The translations under genes and the position numbers were made by a program. A model generated the notes under the pieces. The model worked only from the letters and a program-made list of their open reading frames with translations, did not search any database and was not told the origin of the DNA. Shown here one piece after another: positions 1 to 8,600 of a stretch of 13,280 nt of DNA. Every line of letters begins with the position of its first letter. The stretch's first letter is position 1. The stretch lies in contig JAEZJD010000192.1 of assembly GCA_023436425.1 (NCBI GenBank), positions 1 to 13,280 of the forward strand. The letters run 5' to 3'. Origin of the DNA: Bacteroidota bacterium (GTDB lineage: Bacteria > Bacteroidota > Bacteroidia > Chitinophagales > Chitinophagaceae).

Positions 1-885
1 ATCCAGGACTAAACCATCAGGAAGTTTGCTTTGGAGCGGGTGGTATTCCGGAAATTTGTCTGTTACTAAGTCTTCGCCGCGACTCCACACAAATAGTTCA
101 TTGTTGCGTTTGATCATTTCTCCGCGAATGCCATCCCACTTCCATTCAGCTTGCCAATCGGTTGGTTCTCCTAATTTTTCTAAATCATCTTCTAAAGCAT
201 AAGCCAGATAAAAAGGGTAGGGCTTTGACCAGTCTGCACTCACGTGTTCCTCGCTCAACAATTCCTGGAAGCTGATTGTTGTGGGGTCCCAATTGCCACT
301 GATGCGATGTGCGATTACAGAAGAAGGCAGGTTGAAAACTTTTGCGAGTGCATTCACAATCAAGCTCTGAGAAACACCAATCCGAAAACCGCCGGTGAAA
401 AATTTGTTGAACACAAACGTTTCCGACCGATTCATTTCCTGCCAGCTATCGAATATAAATTCCTTGCGATATGCCTCCGGCTGTTTCTCTATTTCAATCA
501 ACTTGCGGAGATAATAATCGAGACTTCTTTGTTCATTATTGATTCTGTTTTCCGGCGAGTCGGGGAGGAGCAAAGAAATTGTTTCGGCTAGATCACCCAC
601 CACGTGATAGCTTTCTTCGAACAGCCACCATTGCAATTTTGCAAGTTCAATGCACCAGGAGGCAAGTTGCGTCGAGTTTACCGGTCGCTTTGGCCGGCGT
701 CCACTGAAGATGGCGATTGCCCAAACCTTGTCTTTATCATCTGCAGAAGAAAAAAAATTAACCAGCGCCTCCAGTTTGTCGTTCGTTTTTGTGCTTGCGC
801 CAAGCTGCACCACCATTTCGGTGAAACCAGCAAAGCCGCCGCGTTTCGGTTGTACCTGAACGTTATCCTGTGTGGTTTGATTCAC
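1..885 (-). CDS. ATP-dependent DNA ligase, N-terminal part (3' end beyond the window)
   Basis: This gene seals DNA nicks by the ATP-dependent route (enzyme-AMP, then DNA-AMP, then phosphodiester). The frame is open for 295 codons up to position 1. The adenylation motif KWDGIRGE starts at residue 249, so the nucleophilic lysine is about K249. A second ligase motif (SRGEDL) lies near residue 268, and the window ends just before the expected Gly-Glu of motif III, after GLVLD. Residues 1-200 match the helical DNA-binding domain, including a GGFRIGVS stretch. The chosen start is GTG at 885: an in-frame stop lies three codons upstream, and the first ATG (816, residue 24) would remove residues that align with the usual family start. 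The gene follows the exonuclease gene by 53 nt and is probably co-transcribed. The family is about 530 residues long, so slightly under half is missing. It best fits the bacterial 'ligase-associated' LigB/PP_1105-type family rather than the NAD-dependent LigA. The family call is firm; the exact start is an inference. Confidence 0.93.
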   Translation of the reverse strand, partial: MNQTTQDNVQVQPKRGGFAGFTEMVVQLGASTKTNDKLEALVNFFSSADDKDKVWAIAIFSGRRPKRPVNSTQLASWCIELAKLQWWLFEESYHVVGDLAETISLLLPDSPENRINNEQRSLDYYLRKLIEIEKQPEAYRKEFIFDSWQEMNRSETFVFNKFFTGGFRIGVSQSLIVNALAKVFNLPSSVIAHRISGNWDPTTISFQELLSEEHVSADWSKPYPFYLAYALEDDLEKLGEPTDWQAEWKWDGIRGEMIKRNNELFVWSRGEDLVTDKFPEYHPLQSKLPDGLVLD

Positions 886-938
886 AAATGATCAATAATT
901 ATAATAATCATGATGAGTAAACATGATGAAACCGTGTC

Positions 939-1958
939 TCAATCTTCACTCTCAATTTTTATCTCTTCATTCAATTCATCTTCATCACCATATTCCGTAT
1001 GCACTTCTTTTCCTTCAATCCCCAACTCGATTAAATACCGGCTAAACACTGCCTGAAAGCCATGCGTCACGTACACACATTCGGCTTCTGTTTCTTTACA
1101 AGTTTTAATCAGAGCGTCCCAATCTGCATGATCGCTCAATGCGAAGCCTGCATCCGCATTTTTTCGGCGCACATTACCGCGAACTTGCATCCACCCGCTA
1201 CAAATACCGATTTCATATGATGCAAACCGCTTCATCCATCCTGAGCCCTCCGCGCCTGAAGGAGCAATAACCACAGCGCCCTTCAGTTCTTCTTTTGTTG
1301 TGGTGTTGGTTACGCGGTGCATGAAGGGCAATTTTATTCCGGCGTTTACGAGTGCCATGTGCATATTGTGCACAGCACCGTGCGCATAAATCTTATCAGT
1401 GACTTCGGCGATCGGCAATAGGAGTCTCTGTGCCTTACCAAGGCTGTAAGCAATCAGCACAGAAGTTTTTTCCGCTGCAATATTATTTTGAATCCAGCTT
1501 TTGATATTGTTGTAAATCTCATGCTGCGGTTTCCATTTATAAATGGGTAAGCCAAAGGTTGACTCAGTAATGAATGTGTGGCATTTTACGGGTTCGAATT
1601 CACCACTTAATCCATCATTCTCACGTTTATAATCCCCGCTTACGACCCAAATTTCTCCGTCAAGCTCCACCCGCACCTGCGATGAGCCAATGATGTGCCC
1701 TGCAGGAAAAAGCGACACCCGAACTCCATTGATGTAGACGTTTTCTTCCCAACCGATACTTTGATAAGAGCTCGGTCCCAGCCGCTGTTGCAGAATAGGT
1801 TTTGTGAAATGATGACAGAGATAAAACTTGCTGCCCCCTCGTGCATGGTCGCTGTGCCCGTGGGTGATCACCGCTTTATCAACCGGTCGCCATGGATCAA
1901 TATAGAAATCACCTGCACGACAATACAGTCCTTTGTCCGTGAATTCGATTAAGGGCAT
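939..1958 (-). CDS. Ligase-associated DNA exonuclease (metallo-beta-lactamase / beta-CASP-like)
   Basis: This is a metal-dependent nuclease of the metallo-beta-lactamase fold, related to the Ysh1/SNM1 nucleases and typically encoded beside an ATP-dependent DNA ligase. Metal-binding residues are visible in order: the HGHSDH motif (H33, H35, D37, H38), a GH pair at 87-88, D109 in SGDY, H277 in SDHADWD, and H299 in THG. Residues 129-137 (FITESTFGL) and the segment around 165-240 correspond to the inserted cap region. The length of 339 residues is normal for the family. The last 20 residues are strongly acidic (EYGDEDELNEE and onward). There is no signal peptide, so it is cytoplasmic. It is the first gene of a two-gene run with the ligase. 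From what is known of this cassette, it processes DNA ends before ligation; the substrate cannot be read from the sequence. Annotation as an RNA-processing enzyme (CPSF-like) is possible by homology but less likely beside a ligase. Confidence 0.94.
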   Translation of the reverse strand: MPLIEFTDKGLYCRAGDFYIDPWRPVDKAVITHGHSDHARGGSKFYLCHHFTKPILQQRLGPSSYQSIGWEENVYINGVRVSLFPAGHIIGSSQVRVELDGEIWVVSGDYKRENDGLSGEFEPVKCHTFITESTFGLPIYKWKPQHEIYNNIKSWIQNNIAAEKTSVLIAYSLGKAQRLLLPIAEVTDKIYAHGAVHNMHMALVNAGIKLPFMHRVTNTTTKEELKGAVVIAPSGAEGSGWMKRFASYEIGICSGWMQVRGNVRRKNADAGFALSDHADWDALIKTCKETEAECVYVTHGFQAVFSRYLIELGIEGKEVHTEYGDEDELNEEIKIESED

Positions 1959-1966
1959 CGATAAAA

Positions 1967-2006
1967 TTAGCTGATTTGATGATTAGCTAATTAGCTAATA
2001 TGATCA
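1967..2006. repeat. Degenerate octamer array, five units
   Basis: Five consecutive 8-nt units can be read: TTAGCTGA, TTTGATGA, TTAGCTAA, TTAGCTAA and TATGATCA. Two adjacent units are identical and the others differ by one to four bases. The array fills most of the spacer just upstream of the exonuclease start at 1958, so it would lie in that gene's promoter or leader region. No regulatory role is shown. It looks like one of the short-period intergenic repeats seen in this window. Confidence 0.75.
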
Positions 2007-2009
2007 TAC

Positions 2010-2027
2010 CATTTGAAATTTCAAATG
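2010..2027. repeat. 18-bp perfect palindrome directly after the binding-protein gene
   Basis: CATTTGAAATTTCAAATG is its own reverse complement over all 18 bases, with no spacer. It abuts the stop codon (2028-2030) of the minus-strand gene to its right and lies next to the octamer array on its left. It is AT-rich with no T-tract on the exit side, so it is a poor intrinsic terminator. It could be a protein-binding site, a repeat unit, or a weak 3'-end hairpin. Confidence 0.7.
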
Positions 2028-3179
2028 TCAATACGTATATACACTTCTTGTACCGTTCATGCTTCGGACAAAGTAAAGATGTTTGTTTTCAAAGTAGTCG
2101 GGTGTGGAACCCTTGGTTTTAGATACAGGCTCAATATCGAATTGTGTGAAGACGTAATTTCCTTTTCGCGTTATGTTCGATGCTACATCTCCGTTAGTGT
2201 CGAGAAGCAGTAATGCGAACCGCAGAGTGGACTCGTATCCACGGTAGAAAAGATCGGTTGGGCGACCACTCGTTTTTTCCGAGTAATAATCTGTAACCGT
2301 TTTTTCGAGTTTACTGTTTTTGGTGTAGAAGAATGGTGTGCTATAGAGCAGCTCAATATTGAGCTTGCCAAAGTTGATGCTTTCCCAGGTCGGCATCCCG
2401 ATCACTGTAACCGCATATGTTTTGTTAACCGCGGATAATCCCTGCACAAGTTTCTGGGTAAACTTTTCATCCAGTGTGCCGGCAATGCAAATATTTTTTT
2501 GCGTACTATCCAGGTTGGAAGTCAGCATTGTCGAACTGTAGTTGTTCGGCAAATCAATATATCGGATGTTAGTGGCGCCACGGGTAAAATCATTCAAATA
2601 CCGTTTGATCAAATCTTCCTGTGCGCCCGGCTTACGAAAAACGATAATCTTCTGTTGGGAAAAGTTCTTCTGAAGCAGTTTCGCTATTGCTTCCATGTGC
2701 GACTGAAAACTGGAATTGAGAACAACAAAGTAGGGGTTTCGGGTAACACCTGCGTCGTTTGGCAGCGTTGCTGAAATAAACGGAACCTTTTTTTGCAGAG
2801 CTGCGTCGGCGAGCGCTCTGGTTTCCTGCGCATTTGTTTGACCAATAATCAGTTCAACATCTTTTAACTCGCTGCTATTTACCTGGGAAACAAGCGGTCG
2901 TGTGGCTTTAGTATCGTAAACGAAAACTTCCAGCGGCGCTCCTCTTTTTTCTAATGAATCAAGTGCAGCTTGTGCACCCAGGTAAAAATCGAGGCCTGCA
3001 TTAAGGTATTTTGGAAATGTTTTGTTGTGCAAATAATTACCTGCTGCATCAAATGCAGAATCGAGGTACAGCGGTGTGAAAAGCGCAATCTTGTGCCGCC
3101 TTGGTTCCTGCGCTGTTGAAAAGAGATGTAACGAGAGAGCTACCAGGGTAAATAATAAGTATTTAGATATTGAATTCAC
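2028..3179 (-). CDS. Secreted periplasmic-binding-protein-like protein (type 1 fold)
   Basis: This 383-residue protein has an N-terminal signal peptide: hydrophobic residues 7-21 followed by STA-QE, with cleavage likely after A23. It has no lipobox cysteine, so it should be soluble in the periplasm rather than a lipoprotein. The mature part reads like a type 1 (LivJ/leucine-binding-like) binding protein. KIALFTPLYLDS begins the first lobe, VELIIGQTNAQETRALADAA (108-127) and VPFISATLPND (132-142) follow the usual strand-helix order, and KIIVFRKPGAQEDLIKRYL begins the second lobe. RPTDLFYRGYESTLRFALLL (306-325) matches the conserved C-terminal helix region. No ABC permease or ATPase gene is adjacent, so a transport role is doubtful. 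In many Bacteroidota, similar proteins carry an N-terminal LysM domain for peptidoglycan binding; none is visible here. The gene lies 94 nt downstream of guaA on the same strand and may be read from the same transcript. The ligand is unknown. Confidence 0.8.
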   Translation of the reverse strand: MNSISKYLLFTLVALSLHLFSTAQEPRRHKIALFTPLYLDSAFDAAGNYLHNKTFPKYLNAGLDFYLGAQAALDSLEKRGAPLEVFVYDTKATRPLVSQVNSSELKDVELIIGQTNAQETRALADAALQKKVPFISATLPNDAGVTRNPYFVVLNSSFQSHMEAIAKLLQKNFSQQKIIVFRKPGAQEDLIKRYLNDFTRGATNIRYIDLPNNYSSTMLTSNLDSTQKNICIAGTLDEKFTQKLVQGLSAVNKTYAVTVIGMPTWESINFGKLNIELLYSTPFFYTKNSKLEKTVTDYYSEKTSGRPTDLFYRGYESTLRFALLLLDTNGDVASNITRKGNYVFTQFDIEPVSKTKGSTPDYFENKHLYFVRSMNGTRSVYTY

Positions 3180-3273
3180 TGCTGCGATCTATTTAAATGA
3201 GACAAAACGAAATTTATTGACTGAGCTTTCCAAAATCCAAAACTTGAACAGGAAAGTACAAACTATAAATCTT

Positions 3274-4872
3274 TCATTCCCACTCGATTGTAGCGGGAGG
3301 CTTACTGCTAATGTCGTACACGACGCGATTTATACCTCTTACAGAATTGATAATTTTATTCGACACATGTGCGAGAAAGTCGTACGGGAGGTGCGCCCAA
3401 TCTGCAGTCATGCCGTCTACGCTTGTCACTGCACGAAGTGCAACCGTAAATTCATAGGTACGTTCATCGCCCATCACACCAACGCTTTTGATCGGAAGTA
3501 AGATGGCGCCGGCTTGCCAAACCGTTGCATACAAGCCATGTTCCTTCAGCGCTTTAACATAAATGTCATCAGCGTCCTGCAGCAGCTTTACTTTTTCTTC
3601 CGTCACCTCTCCGAGAATGCGTATCGCTAATCCCGGGCCAGGAAATGGATGGCGCTGCACCATGTCAACAGGAATGCCCAGCTCAATCCCCACTTTTCTC
3701 ACTTCATCTTTAAAAAGATAGCGAAGTGGTTCCACCAGTTTTAAATGCATTTTTTTTGGCAATCCACCCACATTGTGATGCGATTTTATAGTGACGGATG
3801 GTCCATGGACAGAAACACTCTCAATCACGTCGGGATAAATCGTGCCTTGTCCCAACATGGATACATTTTTTATCTTTTTTGCTTCATCCTGAAACGTGTG
3901 AATAAACAATTTTCCAATTACTTTTCTCTTCTTCTCGGGATCAGATTTGCCTTTCAATTTCTCGTAAAATTTTTCTTTCGCATCGATGCCTTTAACGTTT
4001 AGACCAAGTTGTTTGTATGTGTCTAAAACATGCTCAAATTCCTCTTTGCGCAGCACACCATTATCTACAAATATTCCATAGAGATTGTCACCAATTGCTC
4101 TGCTGATCAGCGCAGCAGCCACTGTTGAATCGACGCCGCCGCTCAAAGCCATGATTACTTTTTTGTCACCGATCTGCGCTTTCAAAGCAGCCACCGTGTC
4201 GGTAATGAAATGGGCGGGAGTCCAGTCCTGGCTGCATCCGCAAATATTTACCAGAAAGTTGCGCAGAATTTTCTTTCCCTCGGTAGAATGATATACTTCG
4301 GGATGAAATTGTAAACCGTAGAGAGGGTTGGTCGATGTTTGTTGAACGTTGCTTCTTAGTTGTTGTTCGCTGCTGCTACTGTCAGCTGGCAACTGCCAAC
4401 TGTCAACCAATCGAAAGGCTGCCACAGGAATACTATCCGTAGTTGCCAGAATTTCGAATCCTTCCGGCAGCTCAAGAATGGAATCTCCATGGCTCATCCA
4501 TACCTGAGATGCAGGCATTAAATCCCTGAACAAAGCGTCTTCCTTTTGAGGATGAAGCACGGCACGTCCATACTCACGTTTATTGCTTTTTTCCACCCTG
4601 CCGCCAAACTGCTTCGCTGTGAGTTGCGCACCATAACAAATGCCGAGAACAGGTTTTTTCTTTAGTAACTCGTGAACGTTAACAGCCGGTGCATTCTGAT
4701 CATTAACTGAGAACGGTGACCCGGAAAGAATAACTCCCTTCACACTCGAATCATATTCCACCACTTTGTTGAATGGGATGATCTCGCAATAAACATTTGC
4801 CTCTCGTACCGAACGTGCAATTAACTGCGTGTATTGAGAGCCAAAATCGAGAATGATGATCTTCTCTGTCAT
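3274..4872 (-). CDS. guaA: GMP synthase (glutamine-hydrolysing)
   Basis: This cytoplasmic enzyme converts XMP, ATP and glutamine to GMP, the last step of guanine nucleotide synthesis. The N-terminal class I glutamine amidotransferase domain carries the catalytic triad: C79 in GICYGAQ, H190 and E192 in GLQFHPEVYHS. The ATP-pyrophosphatase domain begins near residue 215, with the PP-loop SGGVDST at 244-250. The dimerisation domain runs to the diagnostic C-terminus PATIEWE. At 532 residues it is about 23 longer than usual for the phylum. The extra residues lie at about 155-182, between AAF (151-153) and YGLQFHPE, where relatives have only a short turn. This segment is rich in Ser, Gln and Asn, and its start is encoded by heptamer repeats (4380-4407). 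The frame is intact and all catalytic residues are present, so the enzyme is probably active. The ATG at 4872 gives the standard N-terminus (KIIILDFGSQYTQLIAR). Confidence 0.98.
   Translation of the reverse strand: MTEKIIILDFGSQYTQLIARSVREANVYCEIIPFNKVVEYDSSVKGVILSGSPFSVNDQNAPAVNVHELLKKKPVLGICYGAQLTAKQFGGRVEKSNKREYGRAVLHPQKEDALFRDLMPASQVWMSHGDSILELPEGFEILATTDSIPVAAFRLVDSWQLPADSSSSEQQLRSNVQQTSTNPLYGLQFHPEVYHSTEGKKILRNFLVNICGCSQDWTPAHFITDTVAALKAQIGDKKVIMALSGGVDSTVAAALISRAIGDNLYGIFVDNGVLRKEEFEHVLDTYKQLGLNVKGIDAKEKFYEKLKGKSDPEKKRKVIGKLFIHTFQDEAKKIKNVSMLGQGTIYPDVIESVSVHGPSVTIKSHHNVGGLPKKMHLKLVEPLRYLFKDEVRKVGIELGIPVDMVQRHPFPGPGLAIRILGEVTEEKVKLLQDADDIYVKALKEHGLYATVWQAGAILLPIKSVGVMGDERTYEFTVALRAVTSVDGMTADWAHLPYDFLAHVSNKIINSVRGINRVVYDISSKPPATIEWE
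4380..4407. repeat. Four-unit heptamer run inside guaA
   Basis: On the plus strand four 7-nt units follow one another: TGTCAGC, TGGCAAC, TGCCAAC and TGTCAAC. On the coding strand these are GTTGACA, GTTGGCA, GTTGCCA and GCTGACA, consensus GTTGNCA. They encode residues 156-165 of GuaA (about VDSWQLPADS), the first part of a segment with no counterpart in typical GuaA. Because 28 is not a multiple of three, the neighbouring extra sequence (roughly 4327-4379) must restore the frame. Units of this kind are expected between genes rather than inside an essential one. Confidence 0.75.
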
Positions 4873-4884
4873 GGGCGGCTAAGG

Positions 4885-4912
4885 TAATGAGTAATAAATG
4901 ATGAGTGATCAG
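4885..4912. repeat. Degenerate heptamer array between guaA and ruvA
   Basis: Four 7-nt units are visible: TAATGAG, TAATAAA, TGATGAG and TGATCAG, and a fifth more divergent one (CAATTTG) may follow. The array starts 12 bases outside the guaA ATG, so it would be part of the guaA leader. It has the same period as the run inside guaA but a different unit sequence. No regulatory role is shown. Confidence 0.6.
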
Positions 4913-5007
4913 CAATTTGCATTCAGCCCAGCGTCAGTTTAGCAAAAAGCAATAGCACCCATGACAAATATTAAATAGGAAACTCTCAACTTGAACTTCA
5001 ACGGTCA

Positions 5008-5037
5008 TTTGCCAATCAAACTTTCTCCCTTATTTTG
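5008..5037 (+). promoter_or_regulatory. Possible Bacteroidota-type promoter for ruvA-sprA
   Basis: Bacteroidota housekeeping promoters have the form TTTG, about 19 bases, then TAnnTTTG. Here TTTG lies at 5008-5011, and TATTTTG (one T short of the consensus) lies at 5031-5037, with about 19 bases between them. The second element ends five bases before the ruvA ATG, so the message would be almost leaderless. The elements are short and AT-rich spacers produce such matches by chance, so this is only a candidate. Confidence 0.22.
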
Positions 5038-5041
5038 CGCC

Positions 5042-5629
5042 ATGATTGCTTTTCTCAAAGGCAACTTCGTTCGAAAGACACCATCCTATGTTCATGTTGA
5101 CTGCGCTGGTGTTGGTTACGAGGTTCAGATCAGCTTAAATACTTATTCGAAGATTCAGAATCTGGAGGGTGGGCTTTTACAAACGCATTTGATTGTTAGA
5201 GAAGATGCTCATGTTCTTTTTGGCTTTTGCGATGCGGCAGAAAAAGACATGTTTTTGCAGCTGATCGCAATTTCCGGTATCGGGGCAAATACGGCAAGAG
5301 TAATGTTGTCGTACATGAAGCCGGATGAGCTGTCCCGTGCTATCATACAGGGCAATGCAAAAGCATTGGAAGGAATTAAAGGAATCGGGAAGAAAACTGC
5401 TGAAAGAATAGTGGTAGAATTGCGCGACAAATTGGGTAAACAACCACTATCTTCAGAAGTAAATATTTCTTCTTTACAAGGCAATAGTTTACAGGCAGAT
5501 GCGTTAAATGCACTTATAGCTTTGGGCATCAACCGGCAAGCGGCTGATCAGGCTGTAAGAAAAGTGTTGGAACAAGAACCGACTGCAGGCGTAGAACTGC
5601 TGATCAAGAAGGCACTGCAATCACTTTGA
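5042..5629 (+). CDS. ruvA: Holliday junction branch migration protein RuvA
   Basis: RuvA binds four-way DNA junctions as a tetramer and positions the RuvB motor for branch migration during recombinational repair. The 195-residue protein has the three expected parts. An N-terminal OB fold begins MIAFLKGNFV and contains the conserved DCAGVGYEVQ at 20-29. Two helix-hairpin-helix motifs follow (ISGIGANTARVML, 77-89, and IKGIGKKTAERIVVEL, 112-127). The small C-terminal RuvB-binding domain starts near 152 (ADALNALIALGI). The ATG at 5042 is preferred: an in-frame TTG at 4991 would add 17 residues not found in the family. ruvB and ruvC are not nearby, which is normal in this phylum. The stop lies 19 nt before sprA on the same strand, so the two are probably co-transcribed. 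Confidence 0.97.
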   Translation: MIAFLKGNFVRKTPSYVHVDCAGVGYEVQISLNTYSKIQNLEGGLLQTHLIVREDAHVLFGFCDAAEKDMFLQLIAISGIGANTARVMLSYMKPDELSRAIIQGNAKALEGIKGIGKKTAERIVVELRDKLGKQPLSSEVNISSLQGNSLQADALNALIALGINRQAADQAVRKVLEQEPTAGVELLIKKALQSL

Positions 5630-5648
5630 ATCGATTTGTGTAATTAAT

Positions 5649-8600
5649 GTGAGAGGAAAAGACTTGGCTAAAAATTCTACCCATAGTTTTGGTACACTGA
5701 TGGTTGCCATCATTTTGTCCGTACTGGTCGCCCCAGCTTACGCCTACTATTCACCAAAACAACAGCAGCAGGATACCCTTAAATATCCTTTGGTCGACAG
5801 AAGAACAGATCCTTATACATCACCAAAGCGTAGCCCGTTCGATTTTTCTGATACGTCTTTTGTTAAGCGTTCCATAGAATACGACCCAAAAACAAAACAA
5901 TACTACGTTGTTGAGAAGATCGGTACCCAGTATTACCGCACTCCCGCCACATTCAGCATGCGTGAGTTTGTTCAGCTGCAGGGCAGGAAGGATGAGCGTG
6001 AATATTTCAGACAAAGAGCCAACCTGCTTTCTAACCTGAACCGCCGAAACTACAAACCTAAGTTCGGCTTCAATAAAGATTGGGTAAACCGTATAACCGG
6101 CAATGGGAAAGTGGAAATAAAGCCCACGGGATATGTTGACATTGCTGCAGGGTACCAGGGACAAAACATTAAAAATCCTACGTTGCCTGAAAGAGCCCGC
6201 AAAACGGGCGGATTTGATTTCAACCAAAATGCACAACTGCAGGTTGATGCTAACATTGGTGATAAGATAAAGCTTCCGATCAACTACAACACACTGGCCA
6301 ACTTCGAATTTGAAAATCAACTAAAGCTTGATTATCAGGGCAAAGAAGATGAGATATTAAAGACGTTTCAGGCGGGAAACATCAGTTTCTCCAATAAAGG
6401 AACGCTCATTCCAGGAGCACAATCTTTATTCGGTATTAAATCGCAACTACAATTTGGAAAACTGTATGTCACGGGTGTTCTGGCTAATCAAAGATCGCAA
6501 AGGCAGTCACTTGGATTGCAGGGCTCATCTGCTACGCAAAACTTCAGCATTCGTGGAGATGAATATGAAGAGAACCGGCATTTTCTGATGTCGCAGTATT
6601 TCCGCAATCACTACAATATTGCAATGAAGGACCTGCCGCTCGTTCGGTCCAATGTGCAGATCATGCGTGTGGAAGTGTGGGTGACCAACAGAACCGGAGC
6701 AACCACCGAAACACGCGACGTTGTTGCCTTTATGGATTTAGGAGAAAGAGGTCCATATAATAGCCGTTGGCAGGGAACCGGCGATTCGCTCCCCAAAAAC
6801 GAAGCAAATGATTTATACGCCACTTTGAAAAACACGCCGGGAGCCCGAAACTCGACACAGGTTCAGAGTGTGCTTACCGGCTTGGGTTTGGCACCTGTTC
6901 AGGATTTTGAAAAAACATTTGCAAGAAAACTTCAGCCGACCGATTATTACTTCAATCCACAAATCGGCTTCCTTTCATTAAATCAACAGTTGCAGCCCGA
7001 CGAAGTTCTTGGTGTTGCGTTTCAATACACGTACAATGGACGGATTTACCAGGTTGGAGAGTTTTCGCAGGATGTGCCGCCGGACAGCACAGGTAATTCC
7101 ACAAAAGCGCTTTTCCTGAAGCTGTTGAAAGCAACATCGCAGCGACCGAATTTACCTCTTTGGGACCTGATGATGAAAAACGTGTACAGTGTGGGATTTG
7201 GACAATTGCAGCGACCGGATTTTCAGTTGAATGTGACGTATGAAGAGCCAAGCAAAGGTGACAAACGTTATTTGCCACCGGATGATGTGCTGCCGCAATA
7301 TAAAGGAACACCCATCCTTACGCTTGTCAATCTTGATCGGTTGAATAATCAAAATGACCCGCAGCCCGACGGACAATTTGATTACCTGGAAAATTACACA
7401 GTCATCTCTTCGCAGAGCAGGGTTATTTTTCCTGTTCTGGAGCCGTTTGGTCACGATTTGGATTATGTGTTTCCTGACCAGGCAACGGCGAGCAAATATC
7501 TTATCTATCCGTTGTACGATACGATCAAAGCAATCGCACAAAATTTTGCCAATCTCGACCGGTTCAAATTGGTTGGCCGATCCAAATCAGCAGTAAACAC
7601 TGGTGATTACCAGTTAGGATTTAATATTCCCCGCGGCTCTGTTAGTGTAACCGCCGGCGGACAGATTTTACAGGAAAATATTGACTACGAGATTAATTAC
7701 GACCTAGGTACGCTCAAAGTAATTAATCCAGCAATCGTAAATGCAGGCTTGCCGGTTCAGGTGCAGTATGAAAACAATGCGATGTATGGCTTGCAGACCA
7801 GAAACTATCTAGGCTTACGACTCGATTATCTCGTAAACCGCCATCTTACTGTGGGCGGTGCGTTCGTGCGCTTGGGCGAACGTCCGTTTTTTACAAAGCA
7901 GGGCTATGGCGAAGATCCAATCCGCAACAGTATGTACGGGTTAGATTTTGATTACCGCAACGATTTTCCCCGTCTTACAAAGTGGTTGAATAAACTTCCT
8001 TTTTACTCTACAAAAGCAATGTCCTCAATCACAGCTTACGGCGAAGCTGCCATGCTCGATCCGGGACATGCCCGTGAAATTGGGAAGGGTAGGGAAGGTT
8101 TGGTTTATATCGATGACTTTGAAGGAACAAAAAGCAGTGTCGATCTCCGGTTTCCTCTCATAAGCTGGACGATGGCATCCACGCCGCAAAACGCTCCTGA
8201 TCAAAACGGAAACATTCTTTTTCCCGAAGCTGTACAAACGAATGATCTTGCTTATGGCTACAACCGGGCAAAATTGGCGTGGTACAATATCGAGCCGGTT
8301 TTGCAGGAAAGAAAAAACGCAAACAATCCGCTTCGCAACAACCCTTCTGAATTGTCTAAACCTGAAACTCGCCAGGTGCTGATGTCAGAACTCTTTCCAC
8401 AACGAACGAATGATTTAGGACAGGGGCTGCTCACTACATTCGATCTCGCATTTTATCCTAAAGAACGAGGTCCTTACAACTTCAATACAAATTTGGATGC
8501 TGCCGGCCGCTTAAGAACGCCGAATAAATCATGGGGCGGCATTATGCGCAATATTGACCAAACTGATTTTGAAACGAGCAACATCGAGTTCATTGAGTTT

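Noticed and set aside
244..891. Two plus-strand open frames (244-591 and 604-891) that could be small genes
   Set aside because: They lie antisense to the ligase, whose frame is continuous and carries clear catalytic motifs. Their translations match no family I recognise and look like reverse-strand shadows.
3076..3501. Plus-strand frame of 141 codons across the spacer between the binding-protein gene and guaA
   Set aside because: It overlaps the ends of two well-supported minus-strand genes and has no recognisable features; the spacer itself is only 94 nt.
4327..4410. The GuaA insertion as a sequencing or assembly error
   Set aside because: The frame is preserved on both sides, and the heptamers are imperfect copies rather than identical duplications, which does not fit a simple artefact.
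5820..7541. Several minus-strand open frames of 70-166 residues opposite sprA
   Set aside because: sprA is intact and conserved through this region. The opposite frames have unusual composition, no plausible starts in context, and no recognisable domains.
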